Assembly (NCBI GenBank): GCA_037953745.1
Contig: JBAKBP010000696.1
Location: 124,001 to 188,000, forward strand
Direction of reading: 5' to 3'
Origin: Lithodes maja
Lineage: Eukaryota; Arthropoda; Malacostraca; Decapoda; Lithodidae
DNA length: 64,000 nt
Of the stretch, positions 44,699 to 56,160 are shown in pieces. Under the pieces are notes generated by a model that saw only the letters and a list, made by a program, of their open reading frames with translations, was not told the DNA's origin and ran no database searches. Position 1 is the stretch's first letter. Every line of letters begins with the position of its first letter. The position numbers and the translations under genes are program-made.

Positions 44699-46656
44699 TT
44701 ATATCATCAGACATGTTATCAGCATTAGGAATATCTTGAAGCATGCAGGAGAGTGTTGGAAAATTTCAGCAGCACTGTTGATACCAAAGCTGAGTCTCTT
44801 ATACCGAAATAATCCACGATGAGTTGTAAATGTTGTGATGTGGCGACTCTCTTCATCGAGCTCCAGTTGGTGATATCCTTTGTTGAGATCCAGCTTGCTA
44901 AATACAGTTGCTCCATTAAGTCGGTAGATCATATCGTCCACAGTAGGAGTAGGGCGACGTTCCCTGATGATTGCCTTGTTGGGTAAGCGCATGTCCACAC
45001 AAATACGTACTTCATCAGTACTTTTAGGCTTTGGTGGAGTTACAATTGGGCTCACCCACTGTGTTGGTCCAGTTACACGTTCGATGATGTCGAGCTGGAG
45101 AAGTCTGTCGAGTTCAGCGTCTACTTTCTTTCTGGTGTGAAATGGTTGTCGTCGATGGGGTTGGGCCGTAGGTACTACTCCTGAATCGATGTGAAGATGC
45201 ACTTTGCTATCAGTGTAACAGCCAATTCCAACAAACCGGTCATTAAACTCTTCAATAAGGTTTTCAACTTGCTTTGGGGTTTCATTTGTGACTTTGTTCA
45301 AAATTTGAATTAGTTTCAGCTTTAATGAAGTTTTGTAACTGAGAAGTGAATCATCAGTATCCTCCACTACGTGAAATACAGTCTCTGTTTTAGCTTTATT
45401 TGACATCACAGTTGCACTGAAAGTCCCAATCACTGGTAGGGTTACTCTAGAGGCATATGCAATGGCAGTTATATGGTATTTTTCAAGTTTGGGAAATTTA
45501 TGCTTGAAGAGCTTTTCATAGTGAAACTTTGAGAGTGTATCAATGTTTGAACCTGTATCAATTAAAATCTTTAAACTAATGCCTTCAACACTAACAACAA
45601 TCTCAGCTTTCTCACCACTAAAATTTTGTTCACCTGTGTCACTTACCCCATACATATAATCATTATCACTATCATCTGACACTGTGCTTAAATCCTTAGA
45701 TTCTTGTACATTGTGAACATTTGTTGTCCTTGTTCCAGCATGACCACGAATCGTCCTGTGTCCTCTTGATCCTCGGTGTGATGTGGTATTTGTTGCATAA
45801 TCTTGTCTTGGTTGTGGTGGTTTGGTTGAAGATCGACACATGTATCCAAAATGTCCAATTTTCCCGCACTCGTAGCATTTCCTACCATAAGCTGGGCATG
45901 TAGTGGCACCACCTTGATGAGGGTAATATCCTCCACAATTCCGGCAGACTTGGGATTTTGTGTGGGCAACTTCTCGAGTTTGACTCCTACCTGGTGTGCG
46001 ATTTTGTTGTCTTCCACGGCTTGTCATAGTTGATGGGTTGAAATTTCTCCTATTGCCACGCCCTCTGCTTTGAACTCTGTGAATTTCATCAGTGCTAGTT
46101 TCACCACCTTCCATGCATTGGGCATCACGATCAGCGTCCTCCATACGGCGAGCTATATCCAGCACCTTGGTGACCGTATTCTCCTCGTCAGTTAGTTCTA
46201 AGGCTCGGCGTCGAAGTTTTGAAGATGTGCAGGTTTCAATTATTTGTTGTTTTATTTCCTTGTCTCTGTCACTAAAGCCACAGTGAACACAAAGAGCTTG
46301 TAGTCGAGTGTGATACTGGTCCACTGTTTCAGTTGAAAGTTGTTTGGTTCTTCTAAATTTCATTATTTCCATTGCAGTATTCTGCCTGGGTTTGAAGTGT
46401 AGTGTTAAGGCTTTTGTTGCTTTTTCATAATCATTATCTTCACCTGTAATAGATAAAGTCTCAAAAATGTCATAGACACGATCTCCCACATAGTACAGTA
46501 CAACAAAAGGGCGCGCTTTTGGGTTGAGTCCTTGATTGCAGAAGCCTTGAGCATTATTTCAAATTTGTTCAGCCACTTGGTCCACCTCTGAGACACGTTG
46601 CTTTGATCAGAGTCTGGGTCGAAACTTGGAAAGTTGGGAAGATTTAATCCAGCCAT
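44699..46656 (-). pseudogene. Gypsy gag, protease and RT N-terminal part
   Basis: Start chosen at ATG 46656 (MAGLNLPNFPSFDP). A tandem TGTAC duplication near 46495-46504 shifts phase after RALLLY; the frame resumes at GDRVYDIFETL. Domains: capsid with FRRTKQLSTETVDQYHTRL, a Cys-rich segment CRNCGGYYPHQ and zinc knuckle CYECGKIGHFGYMC, protease motif LIDTGSNIDT, then RT with VSPIVTPPKP, VDMRLPNKAI and FSKLDLNKGYHQ (motif A). The RT frame breaks near 44740, but the catalytic MSDDIIVFG motif is readable in another phase at about 44695-44720. Gag packages RNA; protease and RT process and copy it. Confidence 0.88.
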
Positions 46657-46864
46657 GCTTGATGAAGTATCAGGGTCTCGTAGTACTTTTTGATTACGTA
46701 AAATCATTAACTGTAGTTTATTACAATCTTGCCTGGGAAGCCTGGATATTTACATTGAAGTCCGTGGGGTTTCCGTAGGCTCGGTGTTGTTTGTTGTACA
46801 GCTTCTGTCTTCATTTCGAGGTCTGGGTGTATCCTGCATTGCCGTGGTACATCCTCGTCGCCAT

Positions 46865-47132
46865 TGTAATAATCTGGTGAGGTGATGAAGAATATTCCAA
46901 CTTGCTTTATTATTTATTCTTAAAACACAGAGAGTTGTTGGTAGATATTAATGGTGTGGACCGTGTGGTGTCTGGTTAACTACTGACTCTTTCAAGTAAG
47001 GGTCTTACTTAGGTTAAGTGAGCATTACCAACTCGTGCCAACAGGTGGCAGCACTGTAACTGAATAATAATTAATTAATGAAACATGGTTCGAATCCAGG
47101 AGACAATATCCAAATAAATAATGAACATCACA
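46865..47132 (-). repeat. Gypsy 5' LTR (268 bp, uninterrupted)
   Basis: TGTAATAATCTGG to GAACATCACA. On the coding strand the sequence just after it (GGCGACGAGGATG, left of 46864) occupies the primer-binding position; tRNA identity not assigned. The left LTR matches it except for the insertions and a 15-nt gap (TGGTTAACTACTGAC is only here). Confidence 0.9.
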
Positions 47133-47196
47133 ATTACCACTTCTCTTACCTGTTCTTTAGTCATCTCTCTACCTTCCAACACTTGTATTACACTCA

Positions 47197-47412
47197 ATAG
47201 GTGGCGTTCTGAGAGTGAGGGTCCGAGTCTGGGGAATGAGACGGTGAAGCGCGGAGGCGGAGCAGCTTCAGAGCCGGGGTGCTTCGCATGTCTCACTCCC
47301 TAGACTGGAACAAGACCTCACGGGCCTCACCGTGTTCAGCGGTTGAGTGTGCAGGCTCTCAGCCTATGCCCGAGAGGGAGTAGTTGGCATAAAAAAAAAA
47401 AAAAAAAAAAAA
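47197..47412 (+). repeat. A-tailed retroposon, copy 2
   Basis: Shares AGGTGGCGTT, GTCTCACTCCCTAGACTGG and TCTCAGCCTATGCCCGAGAG with copy 1 and ends in 22 A (47391-47412). It sits just outside the Gypsy right end. Confidence 0.75.
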
Positions 47413-48215
47413 TCTCCTTCTCATCCAAGGTCTTCCTTTCCCTCTATTTTCCCATGTTTTTTACTCATATATTCTCTTTGTAAGCCTTACATTTCCCATT
47501 TATTCAACATGCCCATACCAGCATAGCACCCTTCTGTTCACTCTGGCCGATAAGGGTTCCTGTAAACCTATTGTCCCACTCTCCTACGTACCTCTTCATT
47601 TCTCAATCTGTCTCTACACATACTCCTCAAAGCAGCTCATCTCCATCACATCCAACTTTCTTTTCTCTTGTGCCTTCAAAGCCCATGTCTCCGCCCCATA
47701 CATCATTGTTGGTACAACTATCCCTTGATACATTGCACTTTCAGTTTTCATTCCAAGATTTCTAAACTTTCACATACTTCTCATTGCTCCGAAAACTTTC
47801 CTTCCTTCACATACTCTCTGTCTTGCCTCCATTTACACACCTGTGTACCTGCTTATCACTCCTACAAGCAGCTCATCTCCATCACATCCAACTTTCTTTT
47901 CTCTTGTGCCTTCAAAGCCCATGTCTTCACTCCATACATCATTGTTGGTACAACTATCCCTTGATACATTGTACTTTCAGCTTTCATTCCGAGATTTCTA
48001 AACTTTCACATACTTCTCATTGCTCCGAAAACTTATCTTCCTTCACATACTCTCTGTCTTGCCTCCATTTACACACCTGTGTACCTGCGTATCACTCCTA
48101 GATATTTAAAACACTCCACTTGTTCCAGCGTCTCTCCCCCCCCCCCCATCCAGTCATACATTTTAGATTTACCATACAAGTATCTCTATTACACACCATC
48201 ACTTTACTTTTATTG
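47413..48215 (-). pseudogene. LINE RT C-terminal fragment with a 236-bp tandem duplication
   Basis: Minus strand shows GVKTWALKAQEKRKLDVMEMSCLRS, then RRVLCWYGHVE and VRLTKRIYE, the C-terminal block of the same LINE type as 48405-51677, with stops. AGCAGCTCATCTCC starts at 47631 and again at 47867, so about 236 nt are tandemly duplicated. A C-run lies at 48137-48149. Plus-strand ORFs here are antisense shadows. Confidence 0.75.
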
Positions 48216-48404
48216 ATAGGCGGGTGCCCAACCTCGAAAGGAGTTGAAATAGGGGAGCTATCCTCCCGCCAAAGGCAGCTTTCTAGGGCCTTTCCTAGCT
48301 GATGCTGAGAGGATTAGGTTCTAGTCATGTGGTGATGGGCTGGTCTATCAGAGTGAGAGTTTAGCAATCTCTGCCATACCCATAGTTTACTACGACTGTT
48401 CCTT

Positions 48405-51400
48405 TTCTATCTATCTATCTACTGTATTGCCTGATGCCGTGATCCCCGAAGGGGTGGCCACGAACGAACCGCCCCCATGCACCTCTGTCCCCGGTCAGTC
48501 GACGCCCCTCCCCCCAACCAGCACCGCCTTCGTTCATATACTTCCTCACTCCATCCTTCCACCTCTCTTTCGGTCTACCTCTCCCTCTCTGTCCCTCCAC
48601 CTCGCCCTCGTACACCCTCTTAGTCATTCTCTCGCTTTCCATACGTTCCATATGGCCGAACCATCTCAAGTTGTTCCTTTTCGCACTTTCCAGCACATCT
48701 ACCTCCACACCACACCTCCTTCTTACTTCCTCATTAGGCTGTCTATCCCTTCATGTAACTCCGCACGCACTTCTTAGGTAATTCATTTCTACTGCTCTCA
48801 CTCTTGGTCTGAGTCTCTCAACCAACGTCCATGCTTCGCTTCCGTAAGTTAGTGTCGGGATTACCACACTGTCATGCAAGGACTTCTTCACTTCCATACT
48901 GACCACCCTATTTCTTGTTACTGCTTTCAGCGTTCCTACAACCCTCTTCCCCTGTTGTACCCTCTCCCACACTTCTTCATCCATCGTCCCATCTTTACTC
49001 AACACACTGCCCAGATACTTAAAAGAGTTGACGATCTCCATAGCCTGACCGTTCAGCTTCACCTCACACTCTGTGACTTCACTCCTTTCGAAGACCATAA
49101 CCTTGCTCTTCCCCGCATTTACCCTCAAATTCCATTTTTTGCACACTGTTCCAAACTCATTTACCAGACCCTGCAACTCCCATTCATTATCACTCATCAG
49201 AACTGTATCATCCGCAAACAGCAGTATAGGTAGCTTCCACTCAATTCCCTCCCTTTTCAGCGATACACCAACATCCACTGCTCTTGATAGTATTTCTTTC
49301 ATGACTCCATCCATATATACAGTAAACAACCACGGGGACATCACACACCCCTGTTTCAAACCAACATTCAGGTCAAGAAACTCGCTCTGCTCACTCTCCA
49401 CACGTACTGCCGCCTTTGCACCCTCATACATGCTCTTCACTGTTTTCAGCAACTTGCCATCTACTCCGTATATTCTAAGTACTTTCCACAAACCTTCTCT
49501 ATCCACTCTGTCATAGGCCTTCTCCAAGTCCATAAAGGCAACATACATCTTTTGTTTCTTCTCCAGATATTTCTCCACAACACAATTCAGGGTAAAAATC
49601 TGTTCTACACATCCTCTTCCCTTCCTAAAACCTCCCTGCTCGTCGCCTATCCATATCTCCGTTCTCACTCTCACTCTTTCAATCACTACCCTACTGTATA
49701 CCTTCCCTACTACGCTTAGAAGACATATTCCTCGGTGGTTACCACACACTCCTCTTTCCCCTTTGCCCTTATATAGGGGGACTATTATGCCAGTCTTCCA
49801 GTCATCGGGTGCACTCCCCTTCTCCCATGCTAGTTTGCACATTTTCCATACCCATTCGATCACTATCTCACCACCATACCTCAACATTTCCCCACACACT
49901 CCATCTGTTCCTGGTGCTTTCCCCAACTTCACTCTATTCATGGCTTCCCACACTTCTGACCTCCTGATCCCCACCTCCTCATCCACTACTTCTCCTCTTC
50001 TCCCTCCCATACCATATCCAGCTATGTTTGCTGGCTCTTCATTCCTTACATTTAGCAACTCATTAAAGTACTCCCTCCATCTTTCGACTCTCTCTTGCTT
50101 CTCGGCTAGCATTCTCCCATTCTTATCTTTCACACCCTTACTGTTTCCCTTGTTACCTTCCCTAACTTTCTTGACTTCTTTCCAGGACAGTTTCTTACTC
50201 TCCCTCCATTTTACACTCAGATTCCTTCCAAATTCCTCATCTACTCTTCTCTTACTTTCCTTCACTACTCTCTTCACCACCCTCTTACTCTCCACGTACC
50301 TCGCTCCTTTCTGTCTCTCGAAATCTTCATTCCCTCTACTACCCAACCACTCTCTATATGCTTTCTGCTTTTCTTCCACAGCTATTCTTACCTCTTCTGT
50401 CCACCATGCTGTACCTTTCACTCCCCTCCCTCTTCTCCTCACATGCTGCACAGATCTCATCCTTAAACACCTTTCTCATCTCCTCCACTTCCTCCATAAC
50501 TTCCAGGTCGAACCCACCTAGTCGTCTTTCCACTGCTCTCCTGTACTCCTCCCTGACTTCCTCCTCCTGCAACCTCTCCACCCTCCTCACCATTCCACCC
50601 TCCTCTCGCCTCCCTCCAGCTCTCCTCACCCACCTCCTTTGTATCCTAACCTTAGCTACCACTACATAATGATCAGACAGACCCCCTCCAATACCCCTAT
50701 ACACCCAAGCATCCATCACAAATTTCTTCATTCGTTCATCCACACATACATAATCAATCAATGACTTTCGTTCCACCACTTACCTTACCTTTTGATACCT
50801 TTTGATGTGTTTGCCACTCTTCTAGCGGCACCAAGGAAAGCGACGCCCCTCGTTTTGGGTGTCTCATCCTCCATCGTCCACACCCGTTTCCACGTGTACC
50901 TGTGGATCATTCTGTGTCGGAAGAAGGTGTTGGCTATCCACAGCCTCCTCCCCACACATACGTCCACAAGTGCACTACCATTCCCATTCACCTCTGATGG
51001 TACCCCCCACCCTCCCACCACTCCCTCAACTTTCCTATCACCCACCTTACCATTCATATCCCCAATCAGAAATATTCTTTCGTTCTTGTCAAACTTCTCC
51101 AGGCACGCCTCCACATTCATCCAGAACTCCTCTTTCTTTCTTTCAAGTTTATCCTCGGGGCATACACACACACAATCACCCACGTTTGTATTCCTACTTT
51201 CATTCTCACCCACACAATCCTTGAACCCACAGACCCATACTCTCTTACACATTCCTTCCATTTGCTACTTACAAACAAACACGCACCTTCTCTCGCTGTT
51301 CCTTCACTCACTCCAGCACACACACCCATTCCACACTCCCACTCTCTCACATCTGAACCTTTCCATTTGGTCTCTGTCATTCCACATATATCCAGCCTGG

Positions 51401-51677
51401 CATTCACTAGCACTTCCAGAACCTCTCTCTCTTTTGTGCCATCATTCATGCCACTAACATTCCATGTAGCCATTCTCAGAATGTCCGAAGTTATGTCCTT
51501 AGTCGGTCGTGGTTCGTCAACATAGGTTCCGTCCGCATCCGAGGCTGTTCGTTCGTTTTTCTTTGCTTAGGTATTTTTTCCGGGTGGGGGTCGCAAGCCC
51601 ACCGACCCAACCTCTTTAGTCGCCTCTTACGACACGCAGAAGGCACGTGGGGCATATTCTATTCCCTTACCCCCAGG
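48405..51677 (-). mobile_element. Near full-length LINE with (TAGA)n tail
   Basis: 5' end at about 51677 (CCCCTGGGGGTAAGGG on the coding strand) and a 200-nt leader, one long ORF region, and a tail of TAGA repeats at 48405-48418. Total 3.27 kb. The absence of a real 3' UTR resembles RTE-type elements; the clade is not proven. It lies inside R4, so it is younger than that copy. Confidence 0.85.
48415..51473 (-). pseudogene. LINE endonuclease-RT polyprotein (frameshifts and one stop)
   Basis: ATG at 51473 (MATWNVSGMND) opens an APE endonuclease: MTETKWKG, then in a second phase FLIGDMNGKVGD, then IDYVCVDERM and GGLSDHYVVVAKV (SDH) in a third. The RT frame from 50460 runs GKAPGTDGV, GICLLSVVGKVYSRVV, GFRKGRGCVEQI, VAFMDLEKAYDRVDR (motif A), LKQGCVMSPWLF, LLFADDTVLMSD (motif C), NAGKSKVM and FKYLGSVLSKDG to LRSACGVT. 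There a TGA (48751-48753) interrupts. The same phase continues RDRQPNEEVRRR and LRWFGHMERM to the stop. The stop codon TAG is itself made by the TAGA tail. Confidence 0.88.
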
Positions 51678-52029
51678 GGTATATTTTCTAGATCTCAAGT
51701 GACATCGTCTCTTCTGTGGATTGACCTCCCTACTGCCTAGAGGTTGGCAGATTGGGAGCCAAAGCGTCACAATTTTCCTTTGCCCCTCAACTTTCCCTTC
51801 ATAATTGCTAAGGGGCACAGGGCCTTGGGTGGGGCTTTGGTTTCCCGGGCGTTTCTGCACCCTCCTCAGCTCCCCGCCTTGGAGTGGCTTCGGTCACCCG
51901 GGCTTTATTAGTGGTAAGCAGGGAAGGTTTTGTAGGGGCGCTCGTTTATGGCCTTGGCCTTGCTCGGGACCTTGGGGCTGTTCGGCCAGACAGCCTGGGG
52001 AACAACAACGACAACAACAACTTATATTG

Positions 52030-54138
52030 ACATTCACCCTCAGCTTCCTCCTCTCACATACCAAACCAAACTCTTTTACTACTCAATGCAGCTTCTCAGA
52101 ATCCGCCACCAGTGTTGTCGTCAGCAAACAGCAACTGATTCAACTCCTAAGCACCACCACTCTTTCCTACTAAACCCAATTCTCTACCCATTGTTCTCAT
52201 TTTTACCTCCCTCACCACACCATCTATTTAATTATATACTTTAAACAACCATGGTGACATTACACAACCCTGTCACAGACCTACATTTACCTCAAACCAT
52301 TCACTCGACTCATTTCCTACTTTAACTGTAATACCCTGTACCAGCAAAAATCCCGCAACCACAAAACTACCCGAGTTGACGTCTGGAATAGCATAAAATA
52401 GTCGTTGGTGGCGAAGTCTAAGAAACCCACCACGTGTATCACCACAAGACTATCACCTGGTTCTTTCAAGGAGAACTAAGGTTGCTATTCTATTGTACGT
52501 CCGTGGTAGTACAGTGGGTTAGTGCGCGGACCTGGGGTGACCTCAGTCACCTACTGAGGTCGCTAACCAGGGTTCGAATCCCGCGGCAGGCATCTCAAAA
52601 CCTGGGGATTTTCGGGAGGGTTAAATTCCCTTTGTATACCCAGCATTTCACTAACACACACTCTGCTCTCTTCATAAAAACTCTTGACTACTCTTAACAA
52701 ATTTCCCCCAATTTCACAAATACTTAGCACCTTCCACATTGCTTCTCGATCCACACGATCATACGTTTTTTTCTTCAAAATCATAAAAGCCCAAAACACC
52801 TCTTTACTATTTCTTTGTTTGCAAGTTTTACATTTTAATACTTCTCTCATAACTGTCTTACTGGAAAAATCTGATCCACACACCCTCTTCCCCTCCTAAA
52901 ACAGCACTGCTTTTCTCCTATTGCATCAGGGAATACCTCCAAACTCTCTGTACCCTTTATTATCCATCTATCAACACCCTGCCATACAGCTTTCCAACAA
53001 CTGATAATAAACTAATACCTCTATAACTTGAACACTCCTGCCGGTCTCCCTTCCCCTTGTACAAAGGCACAATACATGCACTCCTCTAGCCTAATGGTAC
53101 CATTGATCAAATAAAGCAAACATTGAATAGTCTCACCAGCCAATCAATTATCCTATCTCCACCCTTCTTAATACACTTCACAGCAATACCATCCATACCT
53201 TCTGCTTTACCAGCTCTTATTTGTCTCACTGCTTCATTCACCTCATTCTTTCCAATCCTTGAATGAATTCCCTGGCACCTGGGTAACCTGGGTAACCTAC
53301 CTCCATCAACCACTGCTTCAATCACTGCCTCTCTTCCATCTCTTACATTTAGCAAAGATTAAAAATACTCAACATATCTTTTCCTCACTTGCACACCTTC
53401 CATTAATAACTCTCCATTTGCATCTTTCACTGACTCTTCCCTCTTTTGTTTTCCTTTCTTTACTTTATTTAACTCGTTCCAAAACATCTTCTTTCGTTCC
53501 TCATTATTTTCAGTCATTCTTTGACCCCACCTTTCATTTACACTTTTCTTTGCTTCTCTAATCTTCTGTTTCGCCTCTCTCTTTTTCTCCTTGTACCTCT
53601 CCCATACCTCAACACTATCCCTCTCCCATACCTCAACACTATCATCCTGTAAAACCCTCTCAAACCACTGTCTCTTCTCCTCAACTGCCTTTCTTACCGT
53701 ATCATTCAACCACTCACTTCCCTTCCTGATACCTCTGCCACCTACTCTCCTTTTACCACATATTTCCTATGCGCTTGCTTTCACTCCTTCCGTAAACTGT
53801 TTCCATTCATCCTCTATTTCTCTCTCTCACTTCCATCCATTTTAATTTAGTTTCTCCTGGTAATCCCTCTCTTTTGTACTTTTCTCAAACTCACTAACTT
53901 TTATTACTACCTCTTTTACCTAATGCTTGTCTCGTATTCTCCTGTAACTCCTCACTCTCAGCTTTCCCTCCACCAGATAATGATCAGACATACCCTCAGC
54001 CTCACCTCTCTGCACATTCACAATCAGCAGTCTACACAATCTTTCCCTTGTCACCAACATATAATTCATTAATGCCCTCTCTACAATCTCTCTCCTCACA
54101 AGTCTATGCCATGTACAGTCAAAACCCCCAAAACGCAT
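52030..54138 (-). pseudogene. Older LINE copy of the same type, degraded
   Basis: Minus-strand pieces in order: GMSDHYLVEGKLRVRSYRRIR (53920-54138, SDH motif), VRKAVEEKRQWFERVLQDDSVEVWERYKEKKREAK (53359-53709), IRAGKAEGMDGIAVKCIKKGG (53107-53355), KTYDRVDREAMWKVLSICEIGGNLLRVVKSFYEESRVCV (about 52660-52883), then EWFEVNVGL and QGCVMSPWLFKVYN (about 52230-52320). Many stops and shifts. A SINE-containing insertion lies at about 52335-52640 between the last two pieces. The 5' side ends near the DIRS-T2 boundary. Confidence 0.78.
52335..52640 (+). repeat. Insertion with tRNA-derived SINE in the older LINE
   Basis: Perfect A-box consensus TAGTACAGTGG (52507-52517) and B-box GGTTCGAATCC (52571-52581) on the plus strand, followed by a non-tRNA body. 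The A-to-B distance (53 nt) is longer than in most tRNAs because of an inserted CAGTCACCTACTGAGGTC-like hairpin. The first 150 nt of the insertion are unrecognised. Confidence 0.65.
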
Positions 54139-54215
54139 CTATATGGGCAACAAAGCGCGCCGTGTATTGGGAATTCGCGTAATAGGTAAAACATAACTTA
54201 TGGAGAAAAATATAT

Positions 54216-54520
54216 TTATTAGTGGCCCCTCCATCATTGACGATTATGCCTATTACACAAGGCATCCTCTTCAAACACTCATTTACCGTAGTTTGAATCT
54301 ACCGCGCAGAGCATAAAAAATTGAGGAGCCTTCATCATGAGTGCACGCAACCTCACTCATGGTTCGTCATTATGAAATTGGGTACTCACTACGAAAAAAC
54401 TTCGTAAAAAATAACAAATAAAAAGAAAATAAGAATAACTAATCATAAGCTTTCCATAACTTCGTGGATGTACTTGTGTGGATCTTTGACCAGACGCTGA
54501 CTTTAGGCGTCATTCTTCCT
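54216..54520 (+). repeat. DIRS-T2 left inverted terminal repeat
   Basis: Complement of 62553-62857. It shares T2-specific variants with its own right repeat (CATAACTTCGTGG, GGATCTTTGACC, GGGTACTCAC) that differ from T1. Confidence 0.9.
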
Positions 54521-56160
54521 ACTCTGCTCTGCGCTCAACCTGCCCTGACGTGTCTCCCCACGCTCCGCTCGTTCCGCATTTGCTGCGTCCCTAGTGAGTT
54601 TTTTCTCATTTGTTTACTCTGGGATGTATCGAGTAAGGTTAGGATATGCGTAGCAGGAGTGTCATGGGCGGGCTGCCCGCAGTTCAGTGTATTTGGGTCG
54701 TGTGTTTGGGACGCCTATTTCGGGCGTACCCTCGTGGTCCCGTGGTGGACGCGTGAAACGTTTTCGCGGCTAGCTAGCCTAGTTATTTAGTTGGCTTTAA
54801 CTACGCGTTATTAGGCTTCTTTTTATCTTTCTGATGAAGTTGCCTTATTTGTTTGTTTTCTGACATTCCTAGCGTATTTTTCTTCACTTAGTGAAGTTTT
54901 TTCTAGGTCCTGTGTCAGTGCTTCCCTCTCCCGGGTTTATTTCTTCGAGGTGTGTTGGCGGCTGTTCCTGTTGTGATATAATTCAGTGCTTTTTGTTTTT
55001 ATTACATGTTTAAGCGATACTCCGTCTGCTTAGGCCTAGCCAGCCTCTCGTAGCTTTTTTACATGTGCAAGTGTTATTGATTTATTGTATAAATATGTAC
55101 TACTGTGTCATGTGTGTTCTGGATAAGTTGTGTATTGGCTTATTCCAGGCACTATTTGTGTACCTCCGATGGCATCTGGTTGGTGTGGGTTACCGTTTCC
55201 GGCGGGTTTTCTCGATTGCTCCGTGAAAATCCGGCTGGTTCTCAGATTGCGTCTGGCGGGTGTGGGTTGCCTTTTCCGGCGGGTTTTCTCGATTGCACCG
55301 AGAAAATCCGGCTGGTTGCCGAGTTTTAATCACGCGTGGTTAAATTAGGCTAGTTTCCCCCGGCGAGTGGTGGCTTGAGGGCTCTCCAGAACTGCGTCTC
55401 TGTAGTGGGGCCTGTGTTCAGGCTTACTGTGTGTTTCCCGGCGGAATGGCTTTACCCGATTCAACTAGGGGTTCATGCGGACACCTGTTGACTATAGTTT
55501 TTCCCGGTTTTGCAAAGCCGTTAAAAAACTGGGCTGTTTTGTTTGATTAGTCTTTCCACCCCAGCGATTTTTTGCAAAGAAGTGGGGATAGGAACAATTG
55601 GGGTTAACTTTTCTATTAATTTTCACCCGGCGGTTGAACCTCGGGAGGGTGGGAATCACGGATTTGCAATTCGGTAGGATTAGCCAAACAATTGAGGGAT
55701 ACAATTGGGTATCGAGACATTCAACTTACGGCGATCTTCGAAGGCTTCGAGAGGAGTCAGATCTAATGATTAAGATGGGCTTAACCTGGTTAACTGCGTT
55801 ATAATAAGGAGGCCGGCGTCTTATTATGGGTTCCCGGTGAACTTTTTATCACAGGGAAGACTGCGTCATTTATAAAGAACTGCTCATCTTTATAACATGT
55901 CAGAGGATATTCTTAAATCTTTTGGACACGTAAAGATATTCAAAAAATCTTTCATATGAACCTACAGGGTAACGAGAGGTAATAGTGGTGTATTACGTCT
56001 CGTTGCCTGGCGGTTCATTAACACTTGTGGTAGAACATTTTGGGGTAACCTTATGAGCATTAATTCCTGGAAATTTTCTTTTTTCCAGGGCGGAGTTCCG
56101 GCGGGTCCACAGAGGACCAGGTCAGGCCCGGGGGGAGTTAGCTTTTACCCAGTCTCTGCC
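54521..56160 (+). promoter_or_regulatory. DIRS-T2 leader with duplicated stem-loop
   Basis: Homologous to the T1 leader. A block of about 70 nt holding the stem-loop GGGTTTTCTCG / CGAGAAAATCC is present twice in tandem (about 55187-55245 and 55259-55320), whereas T1 has one. The first copy has a mismatched stem (CGTGAAAATCC). Confidence 0.65.

Larger units (their letters stand above)
39413..47132 (-). mobile_element. Ty3/Gypsy LTR retrotransposon, full length, with nested insertions
   Basis: ATTAC flanks both ends (39408-39412, 47133-47137), a 5-bp target duplication. LTRs begin and end TG/CA on the plus strand (TGTAATAATC to GAACATCACA). Order on the minus strand is gag, protease, RT, RNase H, integrase, the Ty3/Gypsy order. 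It is interrupted by a R2/A-tailed/SINE block and a hAT-like MITE in the left LTR, a pogo-like MITE in the 3' non-coding part, and copy R3 in the integrase. Coding frames hold several frameshifts, so the copy is defective. Confidence 0.92.
48218..52021 (+). repeat. AAC-tailed repeat, copy R4, split by a LINE
   Basis: Segments 48218-48404 (GGCGGGTGCCCAACC to GACTGTTCCTTT) and about 51678-52021 (TATATTTTCTAGATCTC to the AAC tail) are contiguous in the other copies. The LINE at 48405-51677 interrupts it and replaced a few nucleotides (ACTTA). Confidence 0.82.

Noticed and set aside
47085..47100. SINE B-box (GGTTCGAATCC) beside the Gypsy element
   Set aside because: It lies within both Gypsy LTRs (also near 40918) with no A-box at proper spacing, so it is LTR sequence.
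47571..48101. Repeated HTSHCSEN-type peptide as a novel repeat protein
   Set aside because: It arises from the 236-bp tandem duplication read antisense to LINE RT.
49073..51525. Several long plus-strand ORFs rich in Ser, Thr, Pro and His
   Set aside because: They are antisense to the LINE endonuclease-RT, which explains the reading frames.
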